Shown: positions 17,340 to 26,048 of the stretch, piece by piece | How the letters are laid out: every line of letters starts with the position of its first letter | How positions within the stretch are numbered: position 1 is the stretch's first letter | Origin: Burkholderia seminalis DSM 23518 | GTDB taxonomy: Bacteria; Pseudomonadota; Gammaproteobacteria; Burkholderiales; Burkholderiaceae | Length of the DNA stretch: 64,000 nucleotides | Assembly: GCF_902832885.1 (NCBI RefSeq) | Contig: NZ_CADFDK010000021.1 | Location: forward strand, 22,363-86,362 | Reading direction: 5' to 3' | The notes under the pieces: model-generated | What the model saw: the letters and a program-made list of their open reading frames with translations, nothing else | What the model was told of the DNA's origin: nothing | Databases searched by the model: none | Translations under genes and position numbers: made by a program

Positions 17340-18382
17340 TGCGGGAGATCTCCCAGGTTTGCGCCCATGCAGCAGTTGCGCTTGCGAAAGATCTCGTAGG
17401 CGAAGTCCTCGCCGGTGTATGGGATCATTTTGCCGGCGCCCCAGAGGGCAGACGTGCGCCCATACGGCTGGCAGCACTGACCGTTGATTTGGTCGGTTTG
17501 CGCGACCGGATACAGCATCGTGTACTTGTATTGGGTCTTGTCCATCACGGGCTGCAGGTAATAGCCGCACATCGCGCCGTCACCCGTCGTTCCCCACATC
17601 AAGCCCTCGCGATGCAGCTTGGCGGTCATGCGCTCGACCAGCAGCGACGACGCCTGAATGGCCGAGACATGCGCCTGAACGTGGCCGTTGAACGGATAGA
17701 TCGAGCCGTTGCAGCCCGCGCACCAAAACAGCAGGTTGCTGCCGAATCCAAGGCTGGACAGCACGCAGTCGCCGGCGCAAGCCGCCTGCGCGATCGGGCT
17801 ACCGAACAGATACGTTTCCGGCTCGAGGAGCATGGTGAGATCGTCGTCGCTCCAGGTCGGATCGACTTCGGTCATGTACGCCATGTCGAAACTGCCTGTC
17901 TCCATGCATGGATCGTCGAGCAGGATCTCGGTGTAGTACATGACCGGATCGGTGTACCAGTGGACCTGATAGAAGCTCTGTTTGGTATCGTCCTTCTGCT
18001 CGCGCACCTCCCCCTCCGGCGCGTGGATGCCCGGGTTCAGCGAGATCCCGCCGAGCGAGACGAAGCAATACGGCGAGCGGGTGACGTCCACGCGCCGGAT
18101 CGGCTCCCAGAAGCTGAACTTGACGCCGAACGTGCCGTTGCAGAAACAGAGGAAGCCGCCCGGGTTCGGCGTGTCGTCCTGCCCCATATTGAGGAACGTG
18201 GCGCTACCGATGGCCATCGGGAATGCGCATTCCCAGCAGATATCGGTGATCGGATTGGCGAATCGGCCAACGCACTGACCAGCGCCCGCCGGCGCGGATA
18301 CGGTGAGGGCACCGAGCATCAGTGTGACGATGGCCAGGTAGCGGCGAAAGGCTCCCGCGACTCGTGTCGAGCGCGCGGTCAT
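17336..18382 (-). CDS. traU: TraU, pilus assembly and DNA transfer protein
   Basis: 348 residues from MTARSTR with signal peptide. Motifs expected of TraU: CVGRFANPITDICWECAFPM, CFCNGTFGVKFSFWEPIRRVDVTRSPYCF, and EILLDDPCMETGSFDMAYMTEVDPTWSDD (quoted here in pieces around residue 130-200). Cysteine-rich, as in F TraU, and therefore dependent on periplasmic disulfide formation. Start codon overlaps the stop of the 311-residue gene. Confidence 0.96.
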   Translation of the reverse strand: MTARSTRVAGAFRRYLAIVTLMLGALTVSAPAGAGQCVGRFANPITDICWECAFPMAIGSATFLNMGQDDTPNPGGFLCFCNGTFGVKFSFWEPIRRVDVTRSPYCFVSLGGISLNPGIHAPEGEVREQKDDTKQSFYQVHWYTDPVMYYTEILLDDPCMETGSFDMAYMTEVDPTWSDDDLTMLLEPETYLFGSPIAQAACAGDCVLSSLGFGSNLLFWCAGCNGSIYPFNGHVQAHVSAIQASSLLVERMTAKLHREGLMWGTTGDGAMCGYYLQPVMDKTQYKYTMLYPVAQTDQINGQCCQPYGRTSALWGAGKMIPYTGEDFAYEIFRKRNCCMGANLGDLPQ

Positions 18383-19314
18383 GGCTTCACCCAGAGGAGA
18401 ATCTCCACCAATCCGTACGCGACAGCGGCGATCGTGCCCAGGGCGAGCACAAGCCAGATCAAAATGCCGACGGCTTCCGACACAGCACCGACAACGACTT
18501 CGACCGTTGCGGCAATCCATGAAGTTCGGAGGGGCTCATCGGAGTCGCCAACGGGTGTGGGTTCTTGCAACTGGCCTATGTTGTCCGGGGCGACGCCAAT
18601 ACCGAGCGACTCCTTTACTCCGTCCTGAATGCGCCGAATTAGATCCTTTGCCTCTGATTCGCTCAAGTGCGTTGCAACGACACCTGTCGAGCTGCTTGTC
18701 TCGTCGCCGGCACCGGCGACCACACGGTAGGTTGCGGGGAGCGTATCCCCGACCGACCGGCGCTCGGGTTGAATGGACAGGCGCTTTGCTTCATTGCCCC
18801 ATGAGCCCGCCTTCCAGTTGAAGGTCGCGAACTGCTGCTCGCCTGAAACGATGACCTGGTCGCTGACGACATCGACCGTCAACGTGACCGGCTCAAGCGC
18901 CCGAAAATCGGTACCGCTCGACGGCGCCGGCTCATCAGTAGCTGCCAAACTATTGATCGTGTGAATGTCGCCGGCGATCGTGGCAAATCGTCTTTGCGCG
19001 TCAGCCAGGAGGGTCGGGGTCGACGGTCCGGGATGCATATAGACGCGCTGATACTCGAGCGCATCGATGACTTGTTTCGCGAGCAGATTCCCGATCGCCC
19101 CACTCTCGACTGCAGCTACGGCGCGACCGAGCACATGCATGGCGCCGTCTGGTATGGGCGCCCGATTCCACTGCTTCGCGAACCGGTAGTCGAGAAGCAG
19201 CGCTTCCGTTTTGAATGCGGCAAGAATGGCCTTGCCGTTGGCGAGCCGAAGGTCCGCGATGATCGGTGCAGCAATCGCGTCGTCGGTAATATCCACGGTC
19301 ATGAAGTCGGGCAT
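18379..19314 (-). CDS. Hypothetical C-tail membrane protein between traW and traU
   Basis: 311 residues. The first 270 are soluble with alternating helices and strands (MPDFMTVDITDDAIAAPIIA; VTLTVDVVSDQVIVSGEQQF), and a single hydrophobic segment near the end (ILIWLVLALGTIAAVAYGLV) would anchor it. F has no gene here. CGGAGA lies upstream of the ATG. Family not recognised. Confidence 0.65.
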   Translation of the reverse strand: MPDFMTVDITDDAIAAPIIADLRLANGKAILAAFKTEALLLDYRFAKQWNRAPIPDGAMHVLGRAVAAVESGAIGNLLAKQVIDALEYQRVYMHPGPSTPTLLADAQRRFATIAGDIHTINSLAATDEPAPSSGTDFRALEPVTLTVDVVSDQVIVSGEQQFATFNWKAGSWGNEAKRLSIQPERRSVGDTLPATYRVVAGAGDETSSSTGVVATHLSESEAKDLIRRIQDGVKESLGIGVAPDNIGQLQEPTPVGDSDEPLRTSWIAATVEVVVGAVSEAVGILIWLVLALGTIAAVAYGLVEILLWVKP

Positions 19315-19337
19315 TACAGAATCTCCGAAGGGTTGAG

Positions 19338-20072
19338 CTATCGCAGTTGAGCCGCAGGCTCTTCCTCAAGAAGTAGCTGGTTACCGCGCTGGCTAATCAC
19401 GGCCGGCACGCGGGTGATCCCGAAACGCTGGCTAAGTCGCCCCTGCTGATCGAAATACACTTGCCGTTTCCACGACTTCGTCAGCTCAAGCCACGAGCCA
19501 GCGGTCAGGATCGGTTTGATTGAATCCCCGGAGCGGGCCGCGAGGGCCTGGACCGCCTTTACCTGCGACGCATCACGGCCGTCGAAGAACACCAGGCGCT
19601 CGTGCAGCGTCACAATGTCGAGCGGATTGATACGCGTGCCGGCTGCGACGATCACGGCACCCTCATCATTGGTGACGGGTTTTGCGTAGGTCACCGTCGG
19701 ATCAATCAATCGACTCGAGTACTCGCTAACGGTCGAAATTCCCGGCACTGGTGGCAGGGACGTGATGTCATGCAGCGCGCGCTGACGTGCGCGGCGCTCG
19801 ATGGCCGCCAGCCCGCCATTGGCTTGCAGTTCAACCAGACGATGCTTCAGCATCGCAATCGCGTCGTGCTCTGCAATCGGATACGTCGGGCCAACGACAC
19901 CCAAGTCCTCCGCGACTGCGAAAAGTGGACATACCGCCATCAGCAATGCCGAGATCCATGCGACTGCTGCGCGTCGCACACGCGGCCGTAGTTGCGGGCC
20001 GCCACCAAGGGAGCCGGCTCGCGAAGCGCCGGCCGAGGTGCTGAGGACACGGCATTGGTCAAAAGATTTCAT
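19338..20072 (-). CDS. traW: TraW, pilus assembly protein
   Basis: 244 residues from MKSFDQC. After an unusually long basic lead a hydrophobic signal (AAVAWISALLMAVCPLF) is followed by the TraW start EDLGVVGPTYPIAEHDAI, then YAKPVTNDEGAVIVAAGTRI, RLVFFDGRDASQV and the C-terminal VYFDQQGRLSQRFGITRVPA. TraW is a periplasmic partner of TrbC. The gene overlaps the end of the signal peptidase gene by 14 bases. Confidence 0.93.
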   Translation of the reverse strand: MKSFDQCRVLSTSAGASRAGSLGGGPQLRPRVRRAAVAWISALLMAVCPLFAVAEDLGVVGPTYPIAEHDAIAMLKHRLVELQANGGLAAIERRARQRALHDITSLPPVPGISTVSEYSSRLIDPTVTYAKPVTNDEGAVIVAAGTRINPLDIVTLHERLVFFDGRDASQVKAVQALAARSGDSIKPILTAGSWLELTKSWKRQVYFDQQGRLSQRFGITRVPAVISQRGNQLLLEEEPAAQLR

Positions 20073-20569
20073 AGGCCTCCCCGACGATTGCGGACTGGGG
20101 AACGGTGCCGACGATCGAGTACCGCGAATCGAGGCTGTCCGGGCTCGGTGTGGCAACAAAGTAGTGTCTGGGTGGAATCACACCGTCCTCGGTCGGAAAC
20201 AGCGCCATCCCTGCAAGTGAAAGTGGCTTCGCGTAGCCGATATAGGTCTGATTGACCCAGACATTCCGGCCAATCACGCGCACGACATCGCCAGGCAGAC
20301 CAGCCACGTGTTTGATGAAGGTCAGTCCTGCGGGGTAGGTCGCCCCCCCCGTGCCACCGAAATGCGATGGTGTCGCCGAGGTGCGGCCGACAGGGGCCCT
20401 TGCGGATAAAGTAGAGCGTCCCCGGCAGACTAGTCGACATGTTGAACGTCAGCCCATACCAGGGCGTGAGGCCCCATGCGACAGCCGCCACGATCGTCAG
20501 GGCGACGACGGTGCGAACAAACCGTCGATAGCGAGCCAGGCCGCTGGAGTAGGCGACGAGCGCGATCAC
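20059..20569 (-). pseudogene. TraF-type signal peptidase (S26), frame broken at a run of eight G
   Basis: The first frame from ATG 20569 encodes a membrane segment and the serine motif MSTSLPGTLYFIRKG; it then runs into unrelated sequence. The next frame, from about 20340, encodes TYPAGLTFIKHVAGLPGDVV (with the catalytic Lys) to DSRYSIVGTVPQSAIVGEAY and stops at 20059. The two join exactly if the eight-C run at 20343-20350 (eight G on the coding strand) loses one base, giving about 170 residues. Such peptidases mature pilin in P-type systems. Either a sequencing error, a mutation, or slippage. If unbroken in the cell, it is an intact gene. Confidence 0.85.
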
Positions 20570-20787
20570 TGTTCATCTCCGCGCAGGTCGGCCTTTGCAG
20601 CCATCGCGCACGCCGATCGGCAAAAGACGACATGCGTCGTTACGTTTGCAAGGATCGCCGCACCAGTACTGGTCGAGGCGGCCAGATAATCGCCAACGTC
20701 GGTCGGCGCGAATCGCTCTCGCGCCGTTCCTATTCCACGCGTGCGCGCCGAAAGCCGGGGCGGCACCATCAACCGGAGACGAGTCAT
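20566..20787 (-). CDS. Small hypothetical protein in the transfer operon
   Basis: 73 residues, basic at the start (MTRLRLMVPPRLSARTRG) and with CRSACAMAAKADLRGDE at the end. Both ends overlap neighbours by four bases (trbI before, signal peptidase after), which supports translation. No family recognised; the Cys pair near the C-terminus resembles small metal-binding tails. Confidence 0.55.
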   Translation of the reverse strand: MTRLRLMVPPRLSARTRGIGTARERFAPTDVGDYLAASTSTGAAILANVTTHVVFCRSACAMAAKADLRGDEQ

Positions 20788-21158
20788 TTGGCGATCCTCT
20801 TGGCGATCAGGTCCGTGAGATCGGGCGCATCACCTGCAAGCACGGCAGCTTTGTTGATCACCACGCAGCCACACTGCGCACCGAGCTGGTCCAGCGCGGC
20901 CGACAGGCGCTTTGCGTAATCGCCGGCGTGTTGTGTCGCCTTGTTCTTCGCGTCGTCCGTCATATGGACGGGATCGCCGTTGTTGAAGGTTTTCAGCAAC
21001 GCTTCTTGCTCATCGCTGATGAGCTTCTGCACATCGACCACGACGACCGGCGCAACTTTTTCGCGTTGCGTCCAGAAGTAGACGAGCGGGGAGCCCAGCA
21101 ACAACGAAGCGCCGATCGAGATAAGGCCGGTGAGTACGAGGTCGTGTCGCATGTTCAT
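20784..21158 (-). CDS. trbI: TrbI (F-type), inner-membrane pilus protein
   Basis: 124 residues. One N-terminal membrane segment (LVLTGLISIGASLLLGSPLVYFW) then VVVVDVQKLISDEQEALL, the opening of the periplasmic domain of F-type TrbI, and a Cys pair QCGCVVINKAAVL. In F, TrbI affects pilus retraction. Lies between traC and traW as in F-like operons. Confidence 0.88.
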   Translation of the reverse strand: MNMRHDLVLTGLISIGASLLLGSPLVYFWTQREKVAPVVVVDVQKLISDEQEALLKTFNNGDPVHMTDDAKNKATQHAGDYAKRLSAALDQLGAQCGCVVINKAAVLAGDAPDLTDLIAKRIAK

Positions 21159-23749
21159 TTCCGTTTGGGTTGGATCAGGGCGCGGATGGCGTCCTCGGTG
21201 GAGGTGCCGGTGGTACGCAACTGCTCCATGAATTCGTAGTCGGGCCCCTTGGTGGTTGCCATGGCCAACGTGAATTCGTCGGGGATATGGCGCAGCAGGT
21301 GCGTGCCCCCGTTCGGGTCGACAAGGACGAACTCGCTATAGCGACCCGGCACCGGACGCAGCGACTTCAACATGCGCTTCAACCCCGGTGACAGATCCAT
21401 CACATCACCCTTCTCGATCTTCTTGAGCGTGTCGTCGCTTTGCTTGAGGTGGAACTTCCATGCGGAGTTGTCGAAGGCGGCCTGCGTAGCCTTGTTCATC
21501 CCTGCATCGGTGATCCCCTGCGTCGCGAAAAAGAAGCTGCCTTCGTACTTGCGCGCACGCCGATACCCTTCTTCCATGAAGTCGGCCGATTCTTGATCGT
21601 CACCGACGATCTGCCAGCCCTCGTCCTGCAGGAACAGCTTCGGCCGCGACCGGTCAAAGCGGTACATTTCGTTGGTAACCTGATTGGTCAGGCCGAGCAT
21701 GATCACCGTGCGCAGTTGGGGATCGCTGTTGAGGTGCTCGAGTTCAAGTCCGACCACTTCGTTGTCGAGTCGTACGTTGGTGCGCCCGTTGACGTAGTCG
21801 CCGTAAACACCCCCCTTGCAGAACGGTTCGAGACGCACGGCAAGCTCGTACGCGATGCGCTCGGGTTGCCCGTTCTGGTCCTTCAGGCTAAGCAGGGCGT
21901 CTCGCACCAACGTGGGACTACCTTCCTGGCCGTAGTCCTTCCATACGATGCGCACTGCGACATCGAGCAACGCGCCCTCGAACGGGGTGATAGGAGCGGT
22001 CGGCGATACCATGCGCGCGATAATCGGCCGGATGAATTTCACCTCGCTATCGAGGCCATTTTCGGTATCGATGCCAGCAGTGGAAAACGCATTGATGACA
22101 ATTCGCGACCCAGGCTTGAAGTCGATGTACTGGCCGTGCCCCATGTCGATCTGCTTTTCATACGAGTAGCCCACGTCGCAGATCCGCACGATTCCACCGA
22201 CCGAGCGAAACGCTGCGATGATCTCGTTCAAGAGCACCGATTTACCGGCCCCGGAAGTACCATCAACGAAGCCGTTGTAATTCGTCCCGCTCGAATAGAT
22301 GTCTACGAGCGCGGGCGTACCGCGGCGCCCAAAAAAGAGCAGGTTGGCTCGTCCATTGGTACCCGACCACTCGCCGAGCACTGGCGCCATATCGGTCGCG
22401 TTCACGGTGGTCTTGGTAGTGATCAACCGAAACTTCTTGAGGTCGTCCCGCATGTCGCTTGTCAGCATCATGGGCAGCGCCGACAGGAATGTTGTGAGCT
22501 GCTGGGTCAGCATCGGGAACAGCTTGAAGCGCTCCGAGCGCCAGATCCCCTTCGCGGCCGCCACACACTGCTCGATTTTCTTGCGCGGGGCGAAGAGCGT
22601 CAGCGTGTGATAGAGCTCACACATCGAGCCGCCTTGCGTGAGCTGCATCGAGACGGCCTTCCAGTCCCTGTTCTGCAGGGCAAGTTCCGGCTGCAGCTTC
22701 GCGATCTTAGACTCGGCGTTCTGTGTCGCGCGAGCGCTACGCAAAGCGGCCCGTGTCTCGACGGCAGTCTGATCGAGAAGAAGGACGCCGAGCGTGATCA
22801 GGTACGGGCAGGGGTATTGATGGACATCGTTGAAGAGCGAGCCGACGATGTTGTTCATCTCCCACAGCTCTTTGCTACTCGGATACTGATGGACGCCGAA
22901 GCTGCGCACGGCGATGCGCGCGTCGGGCTCGTCGGCATCCTCGGGCGGCACTCCATAAAGCAAATGCTTCGCCTTCACACGCATGTGGTGACCGAAAGCC
23001 GTCAGTTGGTCACGTATGGGCTTGTCGTCGCTGTACGTCTGATCGATCGTTTCAGCCCCATCGCCAAAGAACGCACTGGGGTTGAGGATCGGCCAGAGAA
23101 ACCGCATCAGATCGTTTGGCTCCGCAGTACGGCTTGCCAGGCTTGCGGAACTCAACGTCGCAGCGACGACGTCGCGAACATTCTGGATTTCTTCGATCAG
23201 CTTCAGATCGTCGAGCGAGCCCTTGCGCACGATCGACAGCAACAGCCGCTTGTCCGTGATCGAGTAGTTTTGGCCAAGAAACAGCGGCTGGCCGAGTTTG
23301 CCGCGGATGAACGCGGCGCGGCGCTCCGCCTGTTCCAGATAGAACGAGGGCGCACGTCCGGCTTCGGCGTACTCGCGCCGAAGATCGACGTAGGCGTTCA
23401 ACGACTCCTCGATGATGGGGTCGCCCAGCAGCATCCATTGGAGCCCATAGCCGGCAGGAACTGAGTCATATAGGCCGTGGAGACTGCGGGTCAACTCCGC
23501 GTCGGCGCCGGTCTGCGGTGCAACCGCGAGCACGAAGCCAACCGAATCCGTGTTGTAGTAGAGCTCGGTGGCGGGGTCGTACTGGTCATACGGCAGCAGG
23601 TTATGAAGCCCGACGGTCTCGATGCGCCGCTGGTCCGCGGCAACGGGGGCGGGCGGTCCGAGATCATCCTCGGTGCCGAGAATTGCTTCGCTGATCGCTG
23701 TTCGCGCGAGCGATTTCGCGTCATCGATCCAGGCCTGCAAGGTGCTCAT
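21155..23749 (-). CDS. traC: TraC, VirB4-type conjugation ATPase
   Basis: 864 residues. Walker A GTSGAGKSVLL lies near residue 500, and PKLFLQDEGWQ (Walker B) in the C-terminal third, with FFATQGITDAGMN after it. The N-terminal half contains the TraC_F/VirB4 region (NLLPYDQYDPATELYYNTDS). TraC energises pilus assembly at the inner membrane. It is preceded by traV with a 14-base gap. Confidence 0.97.
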   Translation of the reverse strand: MSTLQAWIDDAKSLARTAISEAILGTEDDLGPPAPVAADQRRIETVGLHNLLPYDQYDPATELYYNTDSVGFVLAVAPQTGADAELTRSLHGLYDSVPAGYGLQWMLLGDPIIEESLNAYVDLRREYAEAGRAPSFYLEQAERRAAFIRGKLGQPLFLGQNYSITDKRLLLSIVRKGSLDDLKLIEEIQNVRDVVAATLSSASLASRTAEPNDLMRFLWPILNPSAFFGDGAETIDQTYSDDKPIRDQLTAFGHHMRVKAKHLLYGVPPEDADEPDARIAVRSFGVHQYPSSKELWEMNNIVGSLFNDVHQYPCPYLITLGVLLLDQTAVETRAALRSARATQNAESKIAKLQPELALQNRDWKAVSMQLTQGGSMCELYHTLTLFAPRKKIEQCVAAAKGIWRSERFKLFPMLTQQLTTFLSALPMMLTSDMRDDLKKFRLITTKTTVNATDMAPVLGEWSGTNGRANLLFFGRRGTPALVDIYSSGTNYNGFVDGTSGAGKSVLLNEIIAAFRSVGGIVRICDVGYSYEKQIDMGHGQYIDFKPGSRIVINAFSTAGIDTENGLDSEVKFIRPIIARMVSPTAPITPFEGALLDVAVRIVWKDYGQEGSPTLVRDALLSLKDQNGQPERIAYELAVRLEPFCKGGVYGDYVNGRTNVRLDNEVVGLELEHLNSDPQLRTVIMLGLTNQVTNEMYRFDRSRPKLFLQDEGWQIVGDDQESADFMEEGYRRARKYEGSFFFATQGITDAGMNKATQAAFDNSAWKFHLKQSDDTLKKIEKGDVMDLSPGLKRMLKSLRPVPGRYSEFVLVDPNGGTHLLRHIPDEFTLAMATTKGPDYEFMEQLRTTGTSTEDAIRALIQPKRK

Positions 23750-23763
23750 CGATGGCTCCTGAA

Positions 23764-24450
23764 TCAGTGGTCCGTCGCTGCAGGCATCGCAGCCGCTGCA
23801 CGGTCGACTGCGCCGGCGGGCGTGAGAATTCCCTGCATGACCCGATCGGCACTCGAGATCGAACCCGACGTCGAATCCGTGTTGGAGCTAGAGGTAGCTG
23901 CCTTGCTGACGCTGCTGCCAACATCCGGCGCAGGTGTCGGCGGCATCACCGGCCGGAACGCGGCCTGGATGCGCTGCTGGTTGTGCGCGATAGACCAGTG
24001 GCCAGGATCGACGATCAGATAGACGTACTCCTGATCGTGCAAGTCGGAGTCCGCGTCCTGCCACGGCGCGAACCAGATGCGCATTTCGCGCGAAGCCGTG
24101 TGAACCGGAGCGCCGCTATCGAGCGCTTTCGGGAGAATCCCGGCGGCGCCAACGAGCGGGCGTGAACTGGCACTGACCGGAGCACCCGATGCGCTCGATG
24201 TAGTGCCAGTGCCGGGATCTCCGGCATAGCTGCCGAGTGCGATATTCGTCGTCGCGCCGGCGCCTGTATGAACGCGCTGATCGGGCAGGTTATGCGCCAT
24301 CGCGTTGGCATAGATGCCGGACATGCTGCTGCAAAGCACGCCTTCGGGCGCCTTGCAGGCGAATTGCGAACTCGCGTCGTATCCGCTGAAGCTGCAGCCG
24401 GTCAGACCGAGAAGGGCGTAAAGCGTGACGAGCTTGATCTTGCTTTTCAT
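23764..24450 (-). CDS. traV: TraV, outer-membrane lipoprotein of the transfer channel
   Basis: 228 residues from MKSKIK. Lipobox LLGLTGC, then SGYDASSQFACKAPEGVLC and SSMSGIYANAM, the signature start of TraV, and near the C-terminus MRIWFAPWQDADSDLHDQEY and VDPGHWSIAHNQQRI. TraV anchors TraK and TraB at the outer membrane. The tail has a long Ser-rich stretch. Two bases separate it from the dsbC stop. Confidence 0.95.
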   Translation of the reverse strand: MKSKIKLVTLYALLGLTGCSFSGYDASSQFACKAPEGVLCSSMSGIYANAMAHNLPDQRVHTGAGATTNIALGSYAGDPGTGTTSSASGAPVSASSRPLVGAAGILPKALDSGAPVHTASREMRIWFAPWQDADSDLHDQEYVYLIVDPGHWSIAHNQQRIQAAFRPVMPPTPAPDVGSSVSKAATSSSNTDSTSGSISSADRVMQGILTPAGAVDRAAAAMPAATDH

Positions 24451-24452
24451 GG

Positions 24453-25352
24453 TCACTTCGCTCCGAGCCATTGATCGATTGCTTCGGCGCTGGCTGCGCC
24501 AGGCAGCACCCGCCCGTCCTCGCTCACAAGTGCGGGCGTGCCAGAAATGCCCATGCTTGCTGCCAGCGCTTCGTTCGCATCAATGGGATTTGCGCACGAC
24601 ACGAGCTTCGGCTCGACGCGCGGCGGTGCAGGTTTCTTGCCAGCGCCGCCAGTCGCAGCCGATCCTTGATCGCGCATCCAGCGCGACAATGCGAGGGGCA
24701 TCCACGCGTGCCAAGTGGCAAGCCTGTCCTCGGCGCACCAGATCGCTATGGAATGCGCGCGGGCCCGCGGATGGATCGATTCGAGCGGATACATGAATCG
24801 ATAGATCGTGACGTCCTTGAGCTTGGAGAGGTCGTCCTCCAAGGCCAGGCAGTAGGGACAATCAGGATCATCGAAGATCGCGAGCTTGCGGCGGCCGGTA
24901 CCATGAACCTCGACGAACGCGTCCTGAAGCCGATCGGCCGGGAACCGCACCTTCTGCAGTGCTTGCTCGAGCGGCACGGTGAGATCCTGTTGCGTCACCA
25001 TGTCGAAGAGGTGGCCAAACAGGAAGTACCGCCCGGTGACGTCCGTGTAGGCAACCTTGTTACCCATCACGACCTCATAGATGCCGGCCGACGGCGAGGC
25101 GGCGACCTCGCGAAACTGGGTCGCCGGGTAGCGTGCATGAAGCGCTGCCTTGAGCGCAGCAACCCCGGGATCAACGTTCGGATCGGCCGGGTTTATCTGC
25201 GACGTGGCACCCTGAGCGGCGGACGCCGTGACACCGACTTCAGAGCTTGGCCCGGCGACGTGCGCCGGCACGGTGGACGTACCTTGGGTGGTGCACCCCC
25301 ACGCGATGCACGTCGTCATCAGAAGAGCGAAAGTGAATTTGGCCTGTTTCAT
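24453..25352 (-). CDS. dsbC: DsbC-like disulfide isomerase, lipid-anchored
   Basis: 299 residues from MKQAKF; the signal ends CIAWGC, a lipobox, so this DsbC is probably membrane-tethered. The N-terminal dimerization region includes YEVVMGNKVAYTDVTGRYFL, and the thioredoxin domain carries FDDPDCPYCLALEDD with the active CPYC. A second Cys pair (WCAEDR ... LVSCAN) is also as in DsbC. It should repair disulfides in TraN, TraU and TraH, and would need a DsbD, whose gene start is at 1-170. Confidence 0.93.
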   Translation of the reverse strand: MKQAKFTFALLMTTCIAWGCTTQGTSTVPAHVAGPSSEVGVTASAAQGATSQINPADPNVDPGVAALKAALHARYPATQFREVAASPSAGIYEVVMGNKVAYTDVTGRYFLFGHLFDMVTQQDLTVPLEQALQKVRFPADRLQDAFVEVHGTGRRKLAIFDDPDCPYCLALEDDLSKLKDVTIYRFMYPLESIHPRARAHSIAIWCAEDRLATWHAWMPLALSRWMRDQGSAATGGAGKKPAPPRVEPKLVSCANPIDANEALAASMGISGTPALVSEDGRVLPGAASAEAIDQWLGAK

Positions 25353-25461
25353 TGGATCGTTGAGCATGTTGAGGATAAGGTGCCGCCGACGAACGTGGGT
25401 GCCGACGAGGGAAGAGGGGTCAACCACGTGCGGTCGCGACACCTGATCTTGCTGGACTCGG

Positions 25462-25623
25462 TCATCGCCGCACCATCATGCAAAGGTCGGCGCGGCGCTT
25501 GATCTCATCCGCGTACGCGAGCTCGACGCAGCTCCCACCGAACATCCCTTCCGACACGCGCATGGCGGCTTCGCGGTAGCAGAATGGACAGGGAATCAGT
25601 TGATAGTGGCGCGGAGAGTTCAC
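25462..25623 (-). CDS. Small protein with zinc-ribbon-like half
   Basis: 53 residues from GTG at 25623, which overlaps the stop of the HNH gene (GTGA). Sequence NSPRHYQLIPCPFCYREAAM followed by GSCVELAYADEIKRRADLC. The CPFC plus later Cys suggest metal binding. It follows the HNH nuclease and may be its partner. Family not recognised. Confidence 0.5.
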   Translation of the reverse strand: MNSPRHYQLIPCPFCYREAAMRVSEGMFGGSCVELAYADEIKRRADLCMMVRR

Positions 25624-26048
25624 TGACCTTCTCCAAAAGTCACCGCACGCGCGGCTACACGCTCGAAATAGAAGACGACGGGCGCCCCGGTTTCCTCGAT
25701 CAACCCGTAGCACTTCGCCAGGCGATAGATCGGGTGATACGCGTTGAGGGAGGCGACATGCTTCATAAGCGACTGGCGCCACTGCTCGAGCGACATCTGC
25801 CCCTTGCTGATGTTGCAAGGCGGACAGGACGGCATGTAATTCGACTCGACGTCACGCTCCGGATGCCTGGACGGGCCGCTCACAAGCTTCCATTGGCCAT
25901 CCGCGGTACGCTTGGACTCGACCGCGCGTACAACCGGGTCTACATGGTCGCCATGCCAACGATCGGGCAATGGCATTCCGCAGTACGCGCAACGTCCGTC
26001 GTATTTGCGCCGGAGCCGTTCGCGCTGGGCTTTCGTCAGTCGGCTCAC
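25620..26048 (-). CDS. HNH endonuclease
   Basis: 142 residues from GTG at 26048, overlapping the previous stop. Starts SRLTKAQRERLRRKYDGRCAYCG, then WHGDHVDPVVR and NYMPSCPPCNISKGQMSLEQWR: the two CxxC pairs and the D-H...N pattern of HNH nucleases. Such small HNH proteins are common in phages and plasmids. It interrupts the transfer operon between traB and dsbC in a three-gene cargo cassette. Confidence 0.9.
   Translation of the reverse strand: MSRLTKAQRERLRRKYDGRCAYCGMPLPDRWHGDHVDPVVRAVESKRTADGQWKLVSGPSRHPERDVESNYMPSCPPCNISKGQMSLEQWRQSLMKHVASLNAYHPIYRLAKCYGLIEETGAPVVFYFERVAARAVTFGEGQ

Noticed and set aside
17333-18628. 431-residue plus-strand frame opposite traU
   Set aside because: Covers a well-identified traU; no domain of its own.
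21440-23464. 674-residue plus-strand frame opposite traC
   Set aside because: Lies wholly across a strong traC gene, no recognisable domain, His/Arg-rich composition expected of an antisense shadow in GC-rich DNA.
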